Shown here piece by piece: positions 34,120 to 46,154 of a DNA stretch of 64,000 nt (the first letter of the stretch is position 1; the number at the start of each line of letters is the position of its first letter). The stretch is from Serratia quinivorans (lineage in GTDB: Bacteria > Pseudomonadota > Gammaproteobacteria > Enterobacterales > Enterobacteriaceae), in contig UGYN01000002.1 of NCBI GenBank assembly GCA_900457075.1, positions 1,922,001-1,986,000 of the forward strand, written 5' to 3'. A program made the position numbers and the translations under genes. Under the pieces are notes generated by a model. It was given only the letters and a program-made list of their open reading frames with translations, ran no database searches and had not been told where the DNA came from.

Positions 34120-34821
34120 TCAGATAAACGAGAAGGCGTCGCCAAACATATGCGCTTCCAGCGCGCCACGTTCGGCGCAGAAACGTTCGCGAGCGATTTT
34201 GGCCATCTCGAAGCGGCCGGCAATATAAATGTCGTGCTCTGCCAGCGTGCCGAAGTCCTGCAGCACCGCGCTGAGCACTGTGCCACTGCGGCCGCGCCAC
34301 TCCTCTTCCGGCTGTTCAACCACCGGAATGACTTTCAGATTAGGATGCCGCAACGACAGCGCTTCCAGCTCGCTCAAGTCATACAGGTGCTTCAGTTCGC
34401 GTCCGCCCCAGTAGATGGAAATATCGCGTTCCGGCTGCTGCTCCAGCGCGGCCAACAGAATCGAGCGCGCGTAGGAGAAACCAGTACCGCCGGCGATCAA
34501 CACCAGCGGACGGCTGCCTTCTTCACGCAGCCAGGCGTCACCGTGTGGGATATCAACGGTAATCGCCTGCTCTTTCAGAATGCGATCCATTACCGCCATG
34601 GCGTACAGATTCAGCTCCGAAGCGCCAATATGCAGCTCAATGTAATCCTGGTCTGACGGAATGGAGGCCAGTGAGAACGGACGCTTGTCGCGCTCATCCA
34701 TCACCACCATCAGATACTGTCCTGCCTTGAAAGAAAACGGTGCCTCAGGCACCAAGCGTACCCGATAAACCGTATCGGTAATGGCCTCTACGGAGGTCAC
34801 TTTACAGCTCAATATTGTCAT
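34120..34821 (-). CDS. fre: NAD(P)H-flavin reductase
   Basis: Reduces free flavins (FMN, FAD, riboflavin) with NAD(P)H. The reduced flavin serves ferric iron reduction and activation of ribonucleotide reductase. It has 233 residues, as in E. coli. The flavin-binding motif is RPFSLAS near residue 46 and the NAD(P) motif is [11 protein letters not shown] near residue 110. The start [12 protein letters not shown] at 34821 matches relatives. It follows ubiD by 50 bases and may be cotranscribed. Confidence 0.95.
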   Translation of the reverse strand: MTILSCKVTSVEAITDTVYRVRLVPEAPFSFKAGQYLMVVMDERDKRPFSLASIPSDQDYIELHIGASELNLYAMAVMDRILKEQAITVDIPHGDAWLREEGSRPLVLIAGGTGFSYARSILLAALEQQPERDISIYWGGRELKHLYDLSELEALSLRHPNLKVIPVVEQPEEEWRGRSGTVLSAVLQDFGTLAEHDIYIAGRFEMAKIARERFCAERGALEAHMFGDAFSFI

Positions 34822-34871
34822 GCGTTCCCTCTGTCGGGTCATCAATGCAAAACTGAGAACAAAGCCTGGCG

Positions 34872-36368
34872 CTAAAGCGTCGGTTCTCTGTCACTGAAAA
34901 TTGCGAGCTCATCCCAGATTTCATCGACGCGCGCACGCACCTTTTCATCCATCTGAATCGGACGGCCCCATTCGCGCTGGGTTTCACCCGGCCATTTATT
35001 GGTGGCATCCAGCCCCATCTTCGATCCCAAACCGGAAACCGGTGAGGCGAAGTCCAAATAATCGATCGGCGTATTCTCCACCAAAACGGTATCCCTTGCC
35101 GGATCCATTCGGGTGGTGATCGCCCAAATCACATCATTCCAGTCGCGTGCGTTGACGTCATCATCGCAGACGATCACAAACTTGGTGTACATAAACTGAC
35201 GCAGGAACGACCAGACCCCCATCATTACGCGCTTGGCGTGACCGGCATACTGTTTCTTGATAGTCACCACTGCCAGGCGATATGAGCAACCCTCAGGCGG
35301 CAGATAGAAATCGACAATTTCCGGGAACTGCTTTTGCAGGATAGGAACGAAGACTTCATTGAGCGCCACGCCCAACACCGCCGGCTCATCCGGCGGACGG
35401 CCGGTATAGGTCGAGTGATAAATGGCATCACGACGCTGGGTGATGTGGGTGATGGTGAATACCGGGAAGTGGTCAATTTCGTTGTAGTAACCGGTGTGAT
35501 CGCCATACGGGCCTTCAGGCGCCATTTCTCCCGGTTCGATATAGCCTTCCAATACGATTTCCGCGCTGGCGGGCACTTCCAGATCGCAGGAGATACACTT
35601 GACCACTTCGGTTTTGTTGCCGCGCAGCAGCCCGGCAAAGGCATATTCAGACAGGGTATCCGGCACTGGCGTGACCGCGCCGAGAATGGTGGCGGGATCT
35701 GCGCCCAGCGCAACCGCAACCGGGAAACGCTCACCGGGATGCGCCTGGCACCATTCCTGGTAATCCAGCGCGCCGCCGCGGTGCGACAGCCAACGCATGA
35801 TGACTTTATTCTTACTCAGCACCTGTTGGCGATAAATACCCAGGTTCTGCCGCTCTTTTTGTGGCCCGCGGGTCACGGTCAGGCCCCAGGTGATCAAGGG
35901 TGCGGCGTCTTCCGGCCAGCAGTGCATCACCGGGATACGGCTGAGATCGACGTCATCCCCCTGCCATACCTGCTCCTGACAAGGCGCTGAACCCAACACC
36001 TTGGTCGGCATGTTCAGCACTTGCTTGAACTTCGGCAGTTTATCGAACAGATCGCGAAAGCCCTTTGGCGGCTCCGGCTCTTTAAGGAACGCCAGCAACT
36101 TGCCGACCTCGCGCAACGAGCTGACGTCTTCCTGGCCCATCCCCATCGCTACGCGACCAGGAGTACCGAACAGATTGCACAGCACCGGCATGTCGTACCC
36201 TTTCGGGTTTTCGAACAGCAACGCCGGGCCGCCCGCACGTAAAGTACGATCGGCAATTTCTGTCATTTCCAGATAGGGATCAATCGGCTGGCTGATGCGT
36301 TTTAGTTCCCCTCTCTTTTCCAGCAACGAGAGGAAATCGCGTAAGTCACGGTATTTCATGCTGATCAT
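34872..36368 (-). CDS. ubiD: 4-hydroxy-3-polyprenylbenzoate decarboxylase
   Basis: Prenylated-FMN-dependent decarboxylase of ubiquinone synthesis that removes the carboxyl group of the polyprenylated ring; the cofactor is made by UbiX. The start [12 protein letters not shown] at 36368 gives 498 residues (E. coli 497). The ATG at 36359 (MKYRDL) is equally possible, and no clear Shine-Dalgarno sequence helps to choose. Conserved stretches include MGMGQEDVS and [13 protein letters not shown]. Cytoplasmic. The gene is separated from the ubiE-ubiJ-ubiB cluster. Confidence 0.95.
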   Translation of the reverse strand: MISMKYRDLRDFLSLLEKRGELKRISQPIDPYLEMTEIADRTLRAGGPALLFENPKGYDMPVLCNLFGTPGRVAMGMGQEDVSSLREVGKLLAFLKEPEPPKGFRDLFDKLPKFKQVLNMPTKVLGSAPCQEQVWQGDDVDLSRIPVMHCWPEDAAPLITWGLTVTRGPQKERQNLGIYRQQVLSKNKVIMRWLSHRGGALDYQEWCQAHPGERFPVAVALGADPATILGAVTPVPDTLSEYAFAGLLRGNKTEVVKCISCDLEVPASAEIVLEGYIEPGEMAPEGPYGDHTGYYNEIDHFPVFTITHITQRRDAIYHSTYTGRPPDEPAVLGVALNEVFVPILQKQFPEIVDFYLPPEGCSYRLAVVTIKKQYAGHAKRVMMGVWSFLRQFMYTKFVIVCDDDVNARDWNDVIWAITTRMDPARDTVLVENTPIDYLDFASPVSGLGSKMGLDATNKWPGETQREWGRPIQMDEKVRARVDEIWDELAIFSDREPTL

Positions 36369-36396
36369 TATAACGGCCAGTGAGAAGGGCATTATA
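36366..36396 (-). promoter_or_regulatory. Candidate ubiD promoter with two TATAAT boxes
   Basis: On the minus strand TATAATG occurs twice 24 bases apart (hexamers at 36391-36396 and 36367-36372). The inner one overlaps the first ubiD start codon. The outer one lies within an inverted repeat (GGGC-TTATAAT-GCCC) and would start transcription about 15-25 bases before the ATG. No good -35 box is visible for either. Confidence 0.35.
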
Positions 36397-36456
36397 AGCC
36401 CTCTTCACGGTTGTTGCTGCACTTTTGTTAAACACCGGTAAAGACCTTACCGGCAC

Positions 36457-37182
36457 TCAGTGGCACGTGAACGGCACCAGCGGGCGTAATGCCTGCGTAT
36501 CCTGATACTCTTGGGTCTCTACGCCGTGGCGGAACACCTTGAAGCCTTGGTCTCTGGCACTGAAATAACGCAAGTCATTGCCCTCAACGTGCAACAGACT
36601 GCCCTCGCGCAGCGCCACCACAGATTCGCTCGGATTAACTGCACAGAACTCCGCCAGGCGCTCATCACGGGTTTCGCCCATGTGGCCACTGATATGGGCG
36701 TCAATGTAATGCGGGTTAATCTGCACCGGGAACAGGCTCAACGCCGGCAACACTACGCTGTTGCGCACCGGCATATCATTGGTGGTACGGATACTTGGCG
36801 TAGCCACGTTACAACCGGCGCTCCAGCCAACATAGGGGACGCTACGTTCACGAACAGCCCGCTGGATCGGGACAATCAGGCCCTTCTCATGCAGCATTTG
36901 GTTCAGCATCCAGGTATTGCCGCCGCTGACCAGGATACATTCCGCCTGTTCAATCGCCGCCGCCGGTGACTCGGCATGGTGAATGCTGTTGACCTTGATG
37001 CCCAGAGTTTGCGCCAGCTCCTGCGCCCGCTGGTCGTAATCACTGCGGATCATGGCATAGGGGATAAAGACGGCAGACGTGATGCCACGGCGGGCGATCA
37101 TCGCCAACAGATGGCTCTTGGCATAACCCAGCAGTTCACTCTCGCCGGACAGTTTGCCGTTGCTCAACAGAAATAACTCCAT
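36457..37182 (-). CDS. pepE: Alpha-aspartyl dipeptidase PepE-like
   Basis: Serine dipeptidase of family S51 that hydrolyses dipeptides with N-terminal aspartate. It has 241 residues (229 in E. coli). The nucleophile lies in GWSAGCN near residue 120, with IRTTNDMPV (Asp) and QINPHYID (His) supplying the rest of the triad. No signal peptide, so cytoplasmic. It lies alone between ubiD and rfaH, not its E. coli location. Divergence from E. coli PepE is large, but the active-site motifs are intact. Confidence 0.88.
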   Translation of the reverse strand: MELFLLSNGKLSGESELLGYAKSHLLAMIARRGITSAVFIPYAMIRSDYDQRAQELAQTLGIKVNSIHHAESPAAAIEQAECILVSGGNTWMLNQMLHEKGLIVPIQRAVRERSVPYVGWSAGCNVATPSIRTTNDMPVRNSVVLPALSLFPVQINPHYIDAHISGHMGETRDERLAEFCAVNPSESVVALREGSLLHVEGNDLRYFSARDQGFKVFRHGVETQEYQDTQALRPLVPFTCH

Positions 37183-37426
37183 TTCTCCCCCTCAATCAAA
37201 AACGATGAATACCGTCACATCAGGCGACAGCGCCCCAAGGCATACTGCGACGGTAGCAAATTTTTAGCCCTCTGTTATACCCAAGCCGTGCGGATAAGTG
37301 TGTGACCCCTCGCTAATTGCCAAAGATTCATGCAGATAGCGGCTGTTACATGCTGAAACTTGCATCACTATGTATCCGTAATGGCTTTTGATATGCTTAC
37401 CGGCTGACAGAAAGGCATGTGAAATT

Positions 37427-37915
37427 ATGGAATCCTGGTATCTATTGTATTGCAAACGCGGCCAGCTCTTACGGGCGCAGGAACATCTCGAGCGGCAGGA
37501 AGTGAACTGCCTTAGCCCGATCATTACGCTGGAAAAGATCGTTCGCGGCAAACGCATCGCGGTCAGCGAGCCTCTGTTCCCCAACTATTTGTTTGTGGAA
37601 TTCGATCCGGAGCGTATCCATACCACCACCATCAGTGCAACACGTGGTGTCAGCCACTTCGTGCGCTTTGGTTCGACGCCGACCACTATCCCGCAGAAGG
37701 TAATCGAAGAGTTGCAGACACACACCTGCGAAACCTATGTCGACCCGGAAACGCCGCAACCCGGCGATAGTGTGTTGATCGTCGATGGGGTGTTCGAAGG
37801 GCTGCAGGCGATTTACACCGAGCCGGACGGCGAAGCGCGCTCAATGCTGTTGCTCAACCTGATCAACAAACAGGTCAGCCAAAGCGTGGACAACCGACAG
37901 TTCCAAAAGCTGTAA
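37427..37915 (+). CDS. rfaH: Transcription antiterminator RfaH
   Basis: NusG paralogue recruited at ops sites of long operons (LPS core, capsule, sex pilus), where it suppresses Rho termination and recruits ribosomes through its refolding C-terminal domain. It has 162 residues, as in E. coli. It starts [20 protein letters not shown]; the family motif FPNYLFVEF is near residue 50 and the C-terminal KOW part ends [13 protein letters not shown]. An upstream in-frame start at 37388 has no family support. Convergent with hemB. Confidence 0.96.
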   Translation: MESWYLLYCKRGQLLRAQEHLERQEVNCLSPIITLEKIVRGKRIAVSEPLFPNYLFVEFDPERIHTTTISATRGVSHFVRFGSTPTTIPQKVIEELQTHTCETYVDPETPQPGDSVLIVDGVFEGLQAIYTEPDGEARSMLLLNLINKQVSQSVDNRQFQKL

Positions 37916-37918
37916 TGT

Positions 37919-37943
37919 AAAAAAGGCGCCCAAGGCGCCTTTA
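37919..37943. terminator. Bidirectional rfaH/hemB terminator
   Basis: AAAGGCGCC (37922-37930) and GGCGCCTTT (37934-37942) form a perfect 9-bp stem with a CAA loop. The minus direction has a strong TTTTTTACATT tail for hemB. The plus direction has the shorter TTTATC for rfaH. Confidence 0.85.
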
Positions 37944-37961
37944 TCATTGGATACTCGCGCC

Positions 37962-38993
<1,032 letters not shown>

Positions 38994-38998
38994 CTAAC

Positions 38999-39781
38999 TC
39001 ATTCCAGCCGGAATAGCCGGCGGGCGTTCTCATCGATTTTTTGCCCCAGCCATTCGGGATCTTCTTGTCGCCAGGCGGCCACCTGCCGGACGATATGAGG
39101 CAAAAAACAGGGTTCGTTGCGGCGAGATGTGGGTTTCGGAAGTAAATCCCGGGGCAACAGATAGGGGGCGTCGGTTTCCAGCAACAGACGGTCCGCCGGG
39201 ATCTGCGGCAACAACGCGCGCAGTTCCAGGCCACGCCGCTCATCGCAGACCCAACCGGTAATACCCACCGACAGGCCTAACGACAGGCAGCTTTCCAATT
39301 CTTCGGCGGTGCCGGTAAAACAGTGCACCACGGCCGCGGGCAGTTTATCCAACCACGGCGCCAGCAGCGCTGCAAAACGTGCGTGTGCATCACGACAATG
39401 AAGAAAAACCGGCATCGACAACTCTGCCGCCAGCGCCAGTTGTGCGCTGAATGCCGCCTCCTGCTGCTCTGGAGTAGAGAAGTTGCGGTTGAAATCCAGC
39501 CCACATTCACCAATAGCCGCGACCCGTGGCCGGGCGGCTAACTCGCAGATTTGTTCTGCGACTCGCTCGTCCCAACTGCTGGCATGGTGAGGATGCACAC
39601 CGGCGGTGGACCAGCAAAAATTCGCATGCTGTTGCGCCAGTTCACTGGCTGCACGGCTTTCCGGGAGATCGGTACCGGTAATCAGCAGCCCTGTTACGCC
39701 TGCAGCACGGGCGCGCTCCACCACCGCCGGGCGGTCTTTGGCAAATTGTGAGCTGGTGAGATTGACGCCGATATCAAACAT
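38999..39781 (-). CDS. tatD: 3'-5' ssDNA/RNA exonuclease TatD
   Basis: Metal-dependent nuclease of the amidohydrolase (TIM barrel) fold, linked to DNA repair and RNA turnover and not needed for Tat export. It has 260 residues, as in E. coli. Metal ligands are visible in HPHH, ECGLDF, FLHCRD and HCFTGT, with the final aspartate in ETDAPYLL. The start [13 protein letters not shown] at 39781 is chosen from the family; the frame is open further upstream. A terminator-like hairpin separates it from tatC. Confidence 0.96.
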   Translation of the reverse strand: MFDIGVNLTSSQFAKDRPAVVERARAAGVTGLLITGTDLPESRAASELAQQHANFCWSTAGVHPHHASSWDERVAEQICELAARPRVAAIGECGLDFNRNFSTPEQQEAAFSAQLALAAELSMPVFLHCRDAHARFAALLAPWLDKLPAAVVHCFTGTAEELESCLSLGLSVGITGWVCDERRGLELRALLPQIPADRLLLETDAPYLLPRDLLPKPTSRRNEPCFLPHIVRQVAAWRQEDPEWLGQKIDENARRLFRLE

Positions 39782-39791
39782 GATGTTCCCA

Positions 39792-39818
39792 AAGTAAAAG
39801 CCGCCCATCGGGCGGCTT
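39792..39818 (-). terminator. Hairpin between tatC and tatD
   Basis: AAGCCGCCC (39798-39806) and GGGCGGCTT (39810-39818) form a perfect 9-bp stem. The minus strand continues TTTTACTTT, so it resembles a weak intrinsic terminator just before the tatD ribosome site. It could lower tatD-hemB expression relative to tatABC. Confidence 0.65.
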
Positions 39819-39833
39819 AGAAACAAACAGAAA

Positions 39834-40604
39834 TTAAGGTGCCGGGGGTTCGTCACCCTCGTCTTCTTCTTCTGGCTGCGGACGACGCTTACCGGTGTAG
39901 AAGCGGGCAAAGAACACGCCCACTTCAAACAGCAGATACATCGGGATCGCCAGCAGGGTCTGCGAGAACACATCCGGCGGAGTCAACAGCATACCGACCA
40001 CGAAAGCGCCGACCAGAACGTAAGGCCGTTTCTTTTTCAGATCTTCCGGTGAAGTGACGCCACTCCAGCACAGCAGAATAATGGCAACCGGTACCTCAAA
40101 AGCCACGCCAAACGCCATAAATAGCGCCATGACGAAATCGAGATAGTTATTGATGTCGGTCGCTATCATTACCCCGGCCGGTGCGGTCTTGGCAAAAAAG
40201 CCGAATGCCAGTGGGAAAACGATAAAGTAGGCAAACGCCATGCCGAGATAAAACAGCAGGCTGCTGGAGACCAGTAAAGGCATCATCAGGCGGCGTTCAT
40301 GCTTGTATAACGCCGGTGCGATAAAGGACCACACCTGATACAGGATCACCGGAGCAGACACAAACACCGAGACGATCATGGTCAATTTGATCGGGGTAAA
40401 GAACGGTGAAGCCACGTCAGTGGCGATCATGCTCGCCCCGGCGGGCAACTGCTTGATCAGCGGTGCTGACACCAGTTGGTAAATATCATTGGCGAAAAAA
40501 ACCAGCACCAGGAAGATCGCCAGTATGCTGATAATCGAGTTTAACAACCGCTTACGCAGTTCTATCAGGTGACTGATAAGGGGTTGGGTATCTTCAACAG
40601 CCAT
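39834..40604 (-). CDS. tatC: Sec-independent translocase TatC
   Basis: Polytopic inner-membrane receptor of the twin-arginine pathway that recognises the RR signal of folded substrates. It has 256 residues (258 in E. coli) with six transmembrane segments. Conserved features include the N-terminal HLIELRKRL and the periplasm-proximal [10 protein letters not shown], whose glutamate (E103 in E. coli) helps bind the signal peptide. The C-terminus is acidic and proline-rich (GDEPPAP). It starts 3 bases after tatB. Confidence 0.97.
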   Translation of the reverse strand: MAVEDTQPLISHLIELRKRLLNSIISILAIFLVLVFFANDIYQLVSAPLIKQLPAGASMIATDVASPFFTPIKLTMIVSVFVSAPVILYQVWSFIAPALYKHERRLMMPLLVSSSLLFYLGMAFAYFIVFPLAFGFFAKTAPAGVMIATDINNYLDFVMALFMAFGVAFEVPVAIILLCWSGVTSPEDLKKKRPYVLVGAFVVGMLLTPPDVFSQTLLAIPMYLLFEVGVFFARFYTGKRRPQPEEEDEGDEPPAP

Positions 40605-40607
40605 GTT

Positions 40608-41174
40608 TTAACGATCGCCACTAGGTTGGTGAGACGCTGGGGTTTTATCCGCAACAGGTTCTGGGGTTGCCTGAACGCCCGAAACGACCGGTTGTTTAAC
40701 CGGCTCGACCACGGGTTGTGCAACCGGCGGCGTTACCGAAACCACCGGCTCCGGCACGACAGCCGGGGACGATGCCACGGCCGCAGCCTCTGCCGGCGTC
40801 ACGCCGTCATGAATGGCTTCAGGATCGGTGACCAGAGGGTTATGGATGGTGTGAGCAGGTTCGGTTTTGTTGTCACTGTCACCCAGATAAGAACGTTTCA
40901 GCGATTCCGCCGCGTCTTTCAGCTCATCCATCGACGCCTTCAGCTCCGGCGACAAATTCTGCATGCCCGCCTTCTCTACCTTTTTCAGGCTGTCCTGCAA
41001 TTCCTGCAGCTTCAGTTCCTGAGAAAGTTCGTTCTGCACCGAAGCCGCAAGCGAACGCAGCGCGCGGATCCAGCCCGAAACTGTTCTTACCGCTACCGGC
41101 AACCGTTCCGGCCCGAGTACCACCAGGCCGATAACCAGAACCAGCAGCAGTTCACTAAACCCAATGTCAAACAC
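40608..41174 (-). CDS. tatB: Sec-independent translocase TatB
   Basis: Single-span membrane protein that forms the receptor complex with TatC. It has 188 residues (171 in E. coli). The N-terminal TM ([20 protein letters not shown]) is followed by an amphipathic helix and a long, poorly conserved proline- and valine-rich tail with repeated PVV/EPV units. The start is GTG at 41174, as in E. coli tatB. It starts 3 bases after the tatA stop. Confidence 0.96.
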   Translation of the reverse strand: MFDIGFSELLLVLVIGLVVLGPERLPVAVRTVSGWIRALRSLAASVQNELSQELKLQELQDSLKKVEKAGMQNLSPELKASMDELKDAAESLKRSYLGDSDNKTEPAHTIHNPLVTDPEAIHDGVTPAEAAAVASSPAVVPEPVVSVTPPVAQPVVEPVKQPVVSGVQATPEPVADKTPASHQPSGDR

Positions 41175-41177
41175 GGT

Positions 41178-41441
41178 TTATACCTGCTCTTTGTTCTTCG
41201 ACTCTTCCGTTTTCACTTCCGGCTGCTTATCGGTAATAGGCTTGGCCGTGAAGTCAGCGTCATCCAGGCTGCTTTTTTCAGCCGTGTTGGTCGGCGGCGT
41301 GTTGTCATCGCCGATCGCCTTTTTGAAACCTTTGATTGATGCACCGAGATCAGAGCCCAGCGTACGGAGCTTTTTGGTACCGAACAGCAGCACCACGATC
41401 ACTGCGATGATCAACAATTGCGTAATACTAATACCGCCCAT
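41178..41441 (-). CDS. tatA: Sec-independent translocase TatA
   Basis: Small membrane protein that oligomerises to form the Tat translocation element. It has 87 residues (89 in E. coli). It has a short TM ([17 protein letters not shown]), a hinge, and an amphipathic helix ([19 protein letters not shown]), then an acidic soluble tail. First gene of tatABC, 80 bases after ubiB. Confidence 0.96.
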   Translation of the reverse strand: MGGISITQLLIIAVIVVLLFGTKKLRTLGSDLGASIKGFKKAIGDDNTPPTNTAEKSSLDDADFTAKPITDKQPEVKTEESKNKEQV

Positions 41442-41521
41442 TGCAATTACCTCTATTTTTACAGGGTTTTTTCAAAATCCGTCGCATTATACGGCAGATT
41501 TTACCAGAGTTTCGAATCAAT

Positions 41522-43153
41522 TCAGGTGGTTCGCTTCCAGCCAATCACCCAGGATACGATACCGGCCGCTATCAGCCACGCAGGGAACACTTCAACATCC
41601 CCCAACAGCAAAATCGTACCGCTTACTAACAGTGTAGCGCCAACGCCGAACAAATAACGCGATTGTCCCTGGCGAACGCGCTGGGCCTGCATCTGATTGG
41701 TCAGCTTATCAACGCTTTGTTGCAACAGTTTATGCTGCTGCAGGCTATCGTAAAATAATTCAGGCAGTTCGGGCAGTTTCTCGGCCCAAAACGGCGCTTT
41801 TTCTTTCAGTGCGCGGATCACTGCCGGTATACCGACCTGATCGCGCATCCAACTTTCCAGGAACGGCTTTGCAGTGGTCCACAAATCCAGCTGTGGATAG
41901 AGCTGCCGGCCCAGACCTTCAACATACAGCAAGGTCTTCTGCAATAACACCAGTTGGGGCTGCACTTCCATATTGAAACGGCGTGCGGTATTGAACAGGT
42001 TCAACAGCACGTTGCCGAACGAAATTTCCGACAGTGGCTTTTCGAAGATGGGTTCACACACCGTGCGAATAGCGAATTCGAAATCTTCCACGTTGGTGTC
42101 GCGCGGTACCCAGCCAGAATCAACGTGCAGTTCTGCAACCTTGCGATAGTCACGATTGAAGAAGGCAATAAAGTTTTCCGCCAGATAGCGTTTATCGTCT
42201 TTGTTCAACGAGCCGACAATACCGCAGTCAATGCCGATATAGCAGGGATCTTCAGGATGCTCATAGCTGACAAAAATATTACCGGGATGCATGTCCGCAT
42301 GGAAGAAGCTGTCGCGGAACACCTGGGTAAAGAACACCTGAACCCCGCGTTCGGCCAACAGTTTCATGTTGGTGCCCTGCTTTTCCAGCGTTGGAATATC
42401 CGAAACCGGAATTCCGTAGATACGCTCCATGACCAACACGCTTTCGCGGCAGTAATCGGAGTAAACCTCCGGCACATACAGCATCGGGCTACCGTCGAAA
42501 TTGCGGCGCAGCTGGATGGCGTTGGCCGCTTCACGCAGCAGGTTCAACTCGTCCAGCAAGGTCTTTTCATATTCGCGCACCACTTCACGCGGACGCAGAC
42601 GGCGACCATCCGGCATCAGCTTTGGCACCCAGGCCGCCAAACGATACATCAGGCGGACGTCAGCCTTGATGATCGGCCGAATATCGGGCCGAATCACCTT
42701 CAGAACCACTTCCTGCCCGGTCGTTTTTAGCCGTGCGGTATGCACCTGAGCTATCGATGCCGAAGCCAGCGCCTGCTGGTCAAAATCATCAAACCAGGTT
42801 TCCAGCGGGCCGCCCATCGCCAACTCAATATGCTTGCGCGCCAGTGCACCATCGAAGGGGGCAACCCGGTCCTGCAACAGAGTCAGTTGATCGGCGATCT
42901 GTGGTGGGAACAGGTCGCGGCGTGTGGACATCATCTGGCCAAACTTGATCCATACCGGCCCCAGTTCCTGCAAGGCCAAACGCAGACGTTCACCCAGCGG
43001 TTTGTCTGCATGGCGGTTTGGCATCCAGAACAGCAGACGGCGCCCCACGCGCAGCGGCAACGTCAAGCGCATCTGGGGGATCAGTTCATCCAGGCCATAG
43101 CTGAGAAAAACGCGGACGATCAAATACAGGCGGCGTAGTTCGCCAGGGGTCAT
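41522..43153 (-). CDS. ubiB: Ubiquinone biosynthesis ATPase/kinase-like UbiB
   Basis: Atypical kinase-fold (ABC1/ADCK) ATPase needed for ubiquinone synthesis, thought to support the membrane Ubi complex. It has 543 residues (546 in E. coli). The KxGQ motif is [11 protein letters not shown] near residue 70, the ExD motif is [11 protein letters not shown], and the catalytic region is [10 protein letters not shown]. Two C-terminal transmembrane segments are visible (about 498-540). The ATG overlaps the ubiJ stop (ATGA). Confidence 0.97.
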   Translation of the reverse strand: MTPGELRRLYLIVRVFLSYGLDELIPQMRLTLPLRVGRRLLFWMPNRHADKPLGERLRLALQELGPVWIKFGQMMSTRRDLFPPQIADQLTLLQDRVAPFDGALARKHIELAMGGPLETWFDDFDQQALASASIAQVHTARLKTTGQEVVLKVIRPDIRPIIKADVRLMYRLAAWVPKLMPDGRRLRPREVVREYEKTLLDELNLLREAANAIQLRRNFDGSPMLYVPEVYSDYCRESVLVMERIYGIPVSDIPTLEKQGTNMKLLAERGVQVFFTQVFRDSFFHADMHPGNIFVSYEHPEDPCYIGIDCGIVGSLNKDDKRYLAENFIAFFNRDYRKVAELHVDSGWVPRDTNVEDFEFAIRTVCEPIFEKPLSEISFGNVLLNLFNTARRFNMEVQPQLVLLQKTLLYVEGLGRQLYPQLDLWTTAKPFLESWMRDQVGIPAVIRALKEKAPFWAEKLPELPELFYDSLQQHKLLQQSVDKLTNQMQAQRVRQGQSRYLFGVGATLLVSGTILLLGDVEVFPAWLIAAGIVSWVIGWKRTT

Positions 43154-43764
43154 CGTTTACCCTCCAACTTGTCCATGCGAGCAATCAGCGCTTCGAGGTT
43201 GCGAACGGTGGCATCAACTTCCTCGTTGAACCACACAACTTCCAGTGGGCCTGGCGCCACGCGCCACTCTTCCGTCAGCGTTTCCGCTACGTAATGCTGT
43301 TGACGCTGAAAGCCTGTCTTCAGCAGATTCGCGCCCTTACCGAGCGCCTGCGTGATACCCTGCGCGGCAATATCGCCGATGTAGGGAGCCAACCATTCAG
43401 CCGGATCCCACTCTGCCAGATCGAGCAGCCCAACCAGTTGTTGAACCACCTGAATATCACCTTCGACAATCAGTTCACCGCTGCGCATCAATGGCGAAAG
43501 TTGCTGGCGATCCCGCAGCTTCAGCAACACCGAGATGCGGCTGCGCACCGTGCAGTCAGCGGTATCTTCAGACTGACCAAGCACATCGACACGCTGCTCA
43601 CTGAACAGCAACACCAACGGTGAGGAAAGCTCCTGCAATTCAATACGCAGGACCTTACCCGCCAGGCGCAAACGGGCGGCTTTCATGCTGCGATCGCGGA
43701 ACAGCAGGCTGTTGAGCGATGTTTCCAGCACGCCGGTCAACAACGGGGTTAACAGCATCGGCAT
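43150..43764 (-). CDS. ubiJ: Ubiquinone biosynthesis accessory factor UbiJ
   Basis: SCP2-domain lipid-binding protein of the soluble Ubi metabolon that presents the polyprenyl intermediates to the Ubi enzymes, working with UbiK. It has 204 residues from the chosen ATG ([15 protein letters not shown]. coli 201). An ATG two codons upstream (43770) is possible. Conserved parts include [15 protein letters not shown] and a C-terminal coiled segment. In E. coli a small RNA (EsrE) arises from the 3' part of this gene; I cannot confirm it here. It begins 7 bases after ubiE. Confidence 0.93.
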   Translation of the reverse strand: MPMLLTPLLTGVLETSLNSLLFRDRSMKAARLRLAGKVLRIELQELSSPLVLLFSEQRVDVLGQSEDTADCTVRSRISVLLKLRDRQQLSPLMRSGELIVEGDIQVVQQLVGLLDLAEWDPAEWLAPYIGDIAAQGITQALGKGANLLKTGFQRQQHYVAETLTEEWRVAPGPLEVVWFNEEVDATVRNLEALIARMDKLEGKR

Positions 43765-43771
43765 GTCCATA

Positions 43772-44527
43772 TCAGAACTTGAAGCCGCGATGCAGGGCCA
43801 CAATGCCGCCGGTCAGGTTAAAATAGGTCACGTTGTCAAAGCCGGCAGCCCCCATCATACCTTTCAGGGTTTCCTGATCGGGATGCATGCGGATAGACTC
43901 AGCCAGATAACGGTAACTTTCCGGATCCTTCACCACCAGCTCCCCGATTTTCGGCAGCACGTGGAACGAGTAGGCGTCATAGGCTTTACTTAACGGCGCC
44001 AGCAGCGGCTTGGAGAACTCCAGCACCAGCAAACGGCCGCCCGGCTTAAGCACGCGGAACATGGAACGCAGCGCCTTGTCTTTGTCGGTCACGTTGCGCA
44101 GGCCGAAGGAAATGGTAATGCAGTCAAAATAGTTATCCGGGAACGGCAGCGCTTCGGCATTGGCCTGCACATAGTTGACGTTACCGATAATGCCGCGGTC
44201 GCGCAGCTTCTCGCGCCCCATCTTCAGCATGGAATCGTTAATGTCCGCCAGTACCACCTGCCCCTGCTCACCGACCATGCGGGAGAACTTGGCGGCCAGG
44301 TCACCGGTACCACCGGCCAGATCCAACACCCGCTGCCCACGGCGAACGCCGCTGCAGTCAATGGTAAAACGCTTCCAGATACGGTGGATACCAAACGACA
44401 TCAGGTCGTTCATCACGTCATACTTTGCAGCTACCGAATGAAAAACATCTGCCACCATGGCCTGCTTCTCGTCTCTAGCTACGGTGCGAAAACCGAAGTC
44501 GGTGGTTTCCTGCGGTTGATCTGCCAT
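43772..44527 (-). CDS. ubiE: Ubiquinone/menaquinone C-methyltransferase UbiE
   Basis: SAM-dependent methyltransferase that acts in both ubiquinone synthesis (C2 methylation) and menaquinone synthesis (demethylmenaquinone). It has 251 residues, as in E. coli. SAM motif I is [12 protein letters not shown] near residue 67, and the family signature [17 protein letters not shown] is near residue 35. First gene of ubiE-ubiJ-ubiB; tatABC, tatD and hemB follow in the same direction. Confidence 0.97.
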   Translation of the reverse strand: MADQPQETTDFGFRTVARDEKQAMVADVFHSVAAKYDVMNDLMSFGIHRIWKRFTIDCSGVRRGQRVLDLAGGTGDLAAKFSRMVGEQGQVVLADINDSMLKMGREKLRDRGIIGNVNYVQANAEALPFPDNYFDCITISFGLRNVTDKDKALRSMFRVLKPGGRLLVLEFSKPLLAPLSKAYDAYSFHVLPKIGELVVKDPESYRYLAESIRMHPDQETLKGMMGAAGFDNVTYFNLTGGIVALHRGFKF

Positions 44528-44606
44528 TGTCCTGCCTGCTATTCAGTCAATTTAGTGTGGATGAGTGTACCAGAACCCTACGCAATACCCCACCTCGCAG
44601 CCGCTG

Positions 44607-46154
44607 TCATGCCTGCGATGCGGAGCGGGGTTCCTCTGCGGAGTCGTCGTCTTCCGCCCCGGGCAACGCGTCAACTTCATCAAAGCCCGTCGCCTCGCAT
44701 TCTTCATCATGCTGCGCACTGGCCTGCTGAGCCAGCAGCGGGTTAATCGGTCTTTTCACCTCAACCCCCAAAGCGCGGAACCCCTCGGTCTGGCCGATAA
44801 GATTACCACGGCCTTCGCTCAGTTTATTCATCGCCTGGCGATAACTCCCCTGGGCCTTGTCCAGGCTCTGCCCCAGCGCCGACATATCGTCAACAAACAG
44901 CCGCATTTTGTCATACAACCGCGCCGCTCTGTCGGCAATGCGTTGGGCATTCTGGCTCTGATGCTCATAGCGCCAAAGATTGGTGATGGTGCGCAACGCC
45001 ACCAGCAAGGTCGTCGGACTGACCAGCATGATGTTGTGTTTGAGCGCTTCGCTGATCAGCTCCGGCTCACGGTCGATGGCCAGCAGGAAAGCCGGCTCGA
45101 CCGGAATAAACATCAGTACGTAGTCCAGCGAACGCAGGCCGGGCAACTGCTGGTAATCCTTGCGTCCCAACAGGCGGATATGGCCACGCAGCGAGCCAAT
45201 ATGCTCACTCAGCGCCGCCTCGCGTTCCACTTCATCTTCACTGTTGAAGTAACGTTCGTAGGCCACCAGCGACATTTTCGCATCGATGACCACGTCCTTA
45301 CCCTGCGGTAAACGAACGATGACGTCGGGCTGCATACGGCTCTGATGATCCAGCCGCACATTGACCTGGGTTTCGTATTCGTGTCCTTCGCGCAGGCCGG
45401 AGGCTTCCAGTACCCGACTTAACACCACCTCACCCCAGTTACCCTGAGTTTTGTTATCCCCTTTCAGGGCCTTGGTGAGGTTAATCGCCTCGCGTGCCAT
45501 TTGTGCATTGAGCTGCTGCAGGTTACGTATTTCGTGGGTCAGCGTATGGCGTTCACGCGCTTCCTGGCCAAAACTGTCCTGTACCTGGCGGCGGAAACCA
45601 TCGAGTTGCTCACGTAGCGGCAGTAACATGCGGTCCAGGCTTTGCTTATTCTGCTCGTCAACCTTGCGCCCGCTGTGTTCAAAAATGCGGTTGGCCAAAT
45701 TTTCAAACTGGGTGGTGAGGCGCTGTTCGCTGTTAATCAGCAGACGCTGTTTCTCTTCTGCCGCCATACGGGTCTCTTCCAGGCGGATAGTCACCTCACG
45801 CAGCTCGGCCTCCTGAGCGCTGTTAACCTCACGCTGGGCGCGCAGTTCCTGATTCAGCAACTCGCATTCGTTGCGCCAGTGATTGAGCTGTTGAAGTTTT
45901 TCGTGCCCGGCGGCCAGCTGGCTGTGCAAATTGCGCAGTTCCAGATCGGTCTGTCGCATTTGTTGTTCATTACGCTGCAGCGTTTCTTGCCGGGCTGCTG
46001 TTTCCTGCTGCGCCTGCTGTAGCGATTGTTCCAGCAGCCGTTGCTCGGTTTCATGCTGTGCCTGCGCCTGCTGCACACGCAAACTGGCAATTAGCCACCC
46101 CAACAGCAGGCCAATTGCCACCCCGCCCATACCGTAAACCAAACTGGTATCCAC
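44607..46154 (-). CDS. rmuC: DNA recombination protein RmuC
   Basis: Conserved protein that limits recombination at inverted repeats. It has 515 residues (475 in E. coli). An N-terminal membrane segment (about residues 8-25) is followed by a long glutamine-rich coiled coil (about 28-200) and the nuclease-like RmuC domain with DVVIDAKMSL near residue 300. The C-terminal 40 residues are acidic and variable. The start is GTG at 46154 with AGGAGG a few bases upstream. Confidence 0.94.
   Translation of the reverse strand: MDTSLVYGMGGVAIGLLLGWLIASLRVQQAQAQHETEQRLLEQSLQQAQQETAARQETLQRNEQQMRQTDLELRNLHSQLAAGHEKLQQLNHWRNECELLNQELRAQREVNSAQEAELREVTIRLEETRMAAEEKQRLLINSEQRLTTQFENLANRIFEHSGRKVDEQNKQSLDRMLLPLREQLDGFRRQVQDSFGQEARERHTLTHEIRNLQQLNAQMAREAINLTKALKGDNKTQGNWGEVVLSRVLEASGLREGHEYETQVNVRLDHQSRMQPDVIVRLPQGKDVVIDAKMSLVAYERYFNSEDEVEREAALSEHIGSLRGHIRLLGRKDYQQLPGLRSLDYVLMFIPVEPAFLLAIDREPELISEALKHNIMLVSPTTLLVALRTITNLWRYEHQSQNAQRIADRAARLYDKMRLFVDDMSALGQSLDKAQGSYRQAMNKLSEGRGNLIGQTEGFRALGVEVKRPINPLLAQQASAQHDEECEATGFDEVDALPGAEDDDSAEEPRSASQA

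Noticed and set aside
33952..34656. A 234-codon plus-strand frame after fadA
   Set aside because: It is antisense to fre, spans the fadA terminator and has no recognisable domain.
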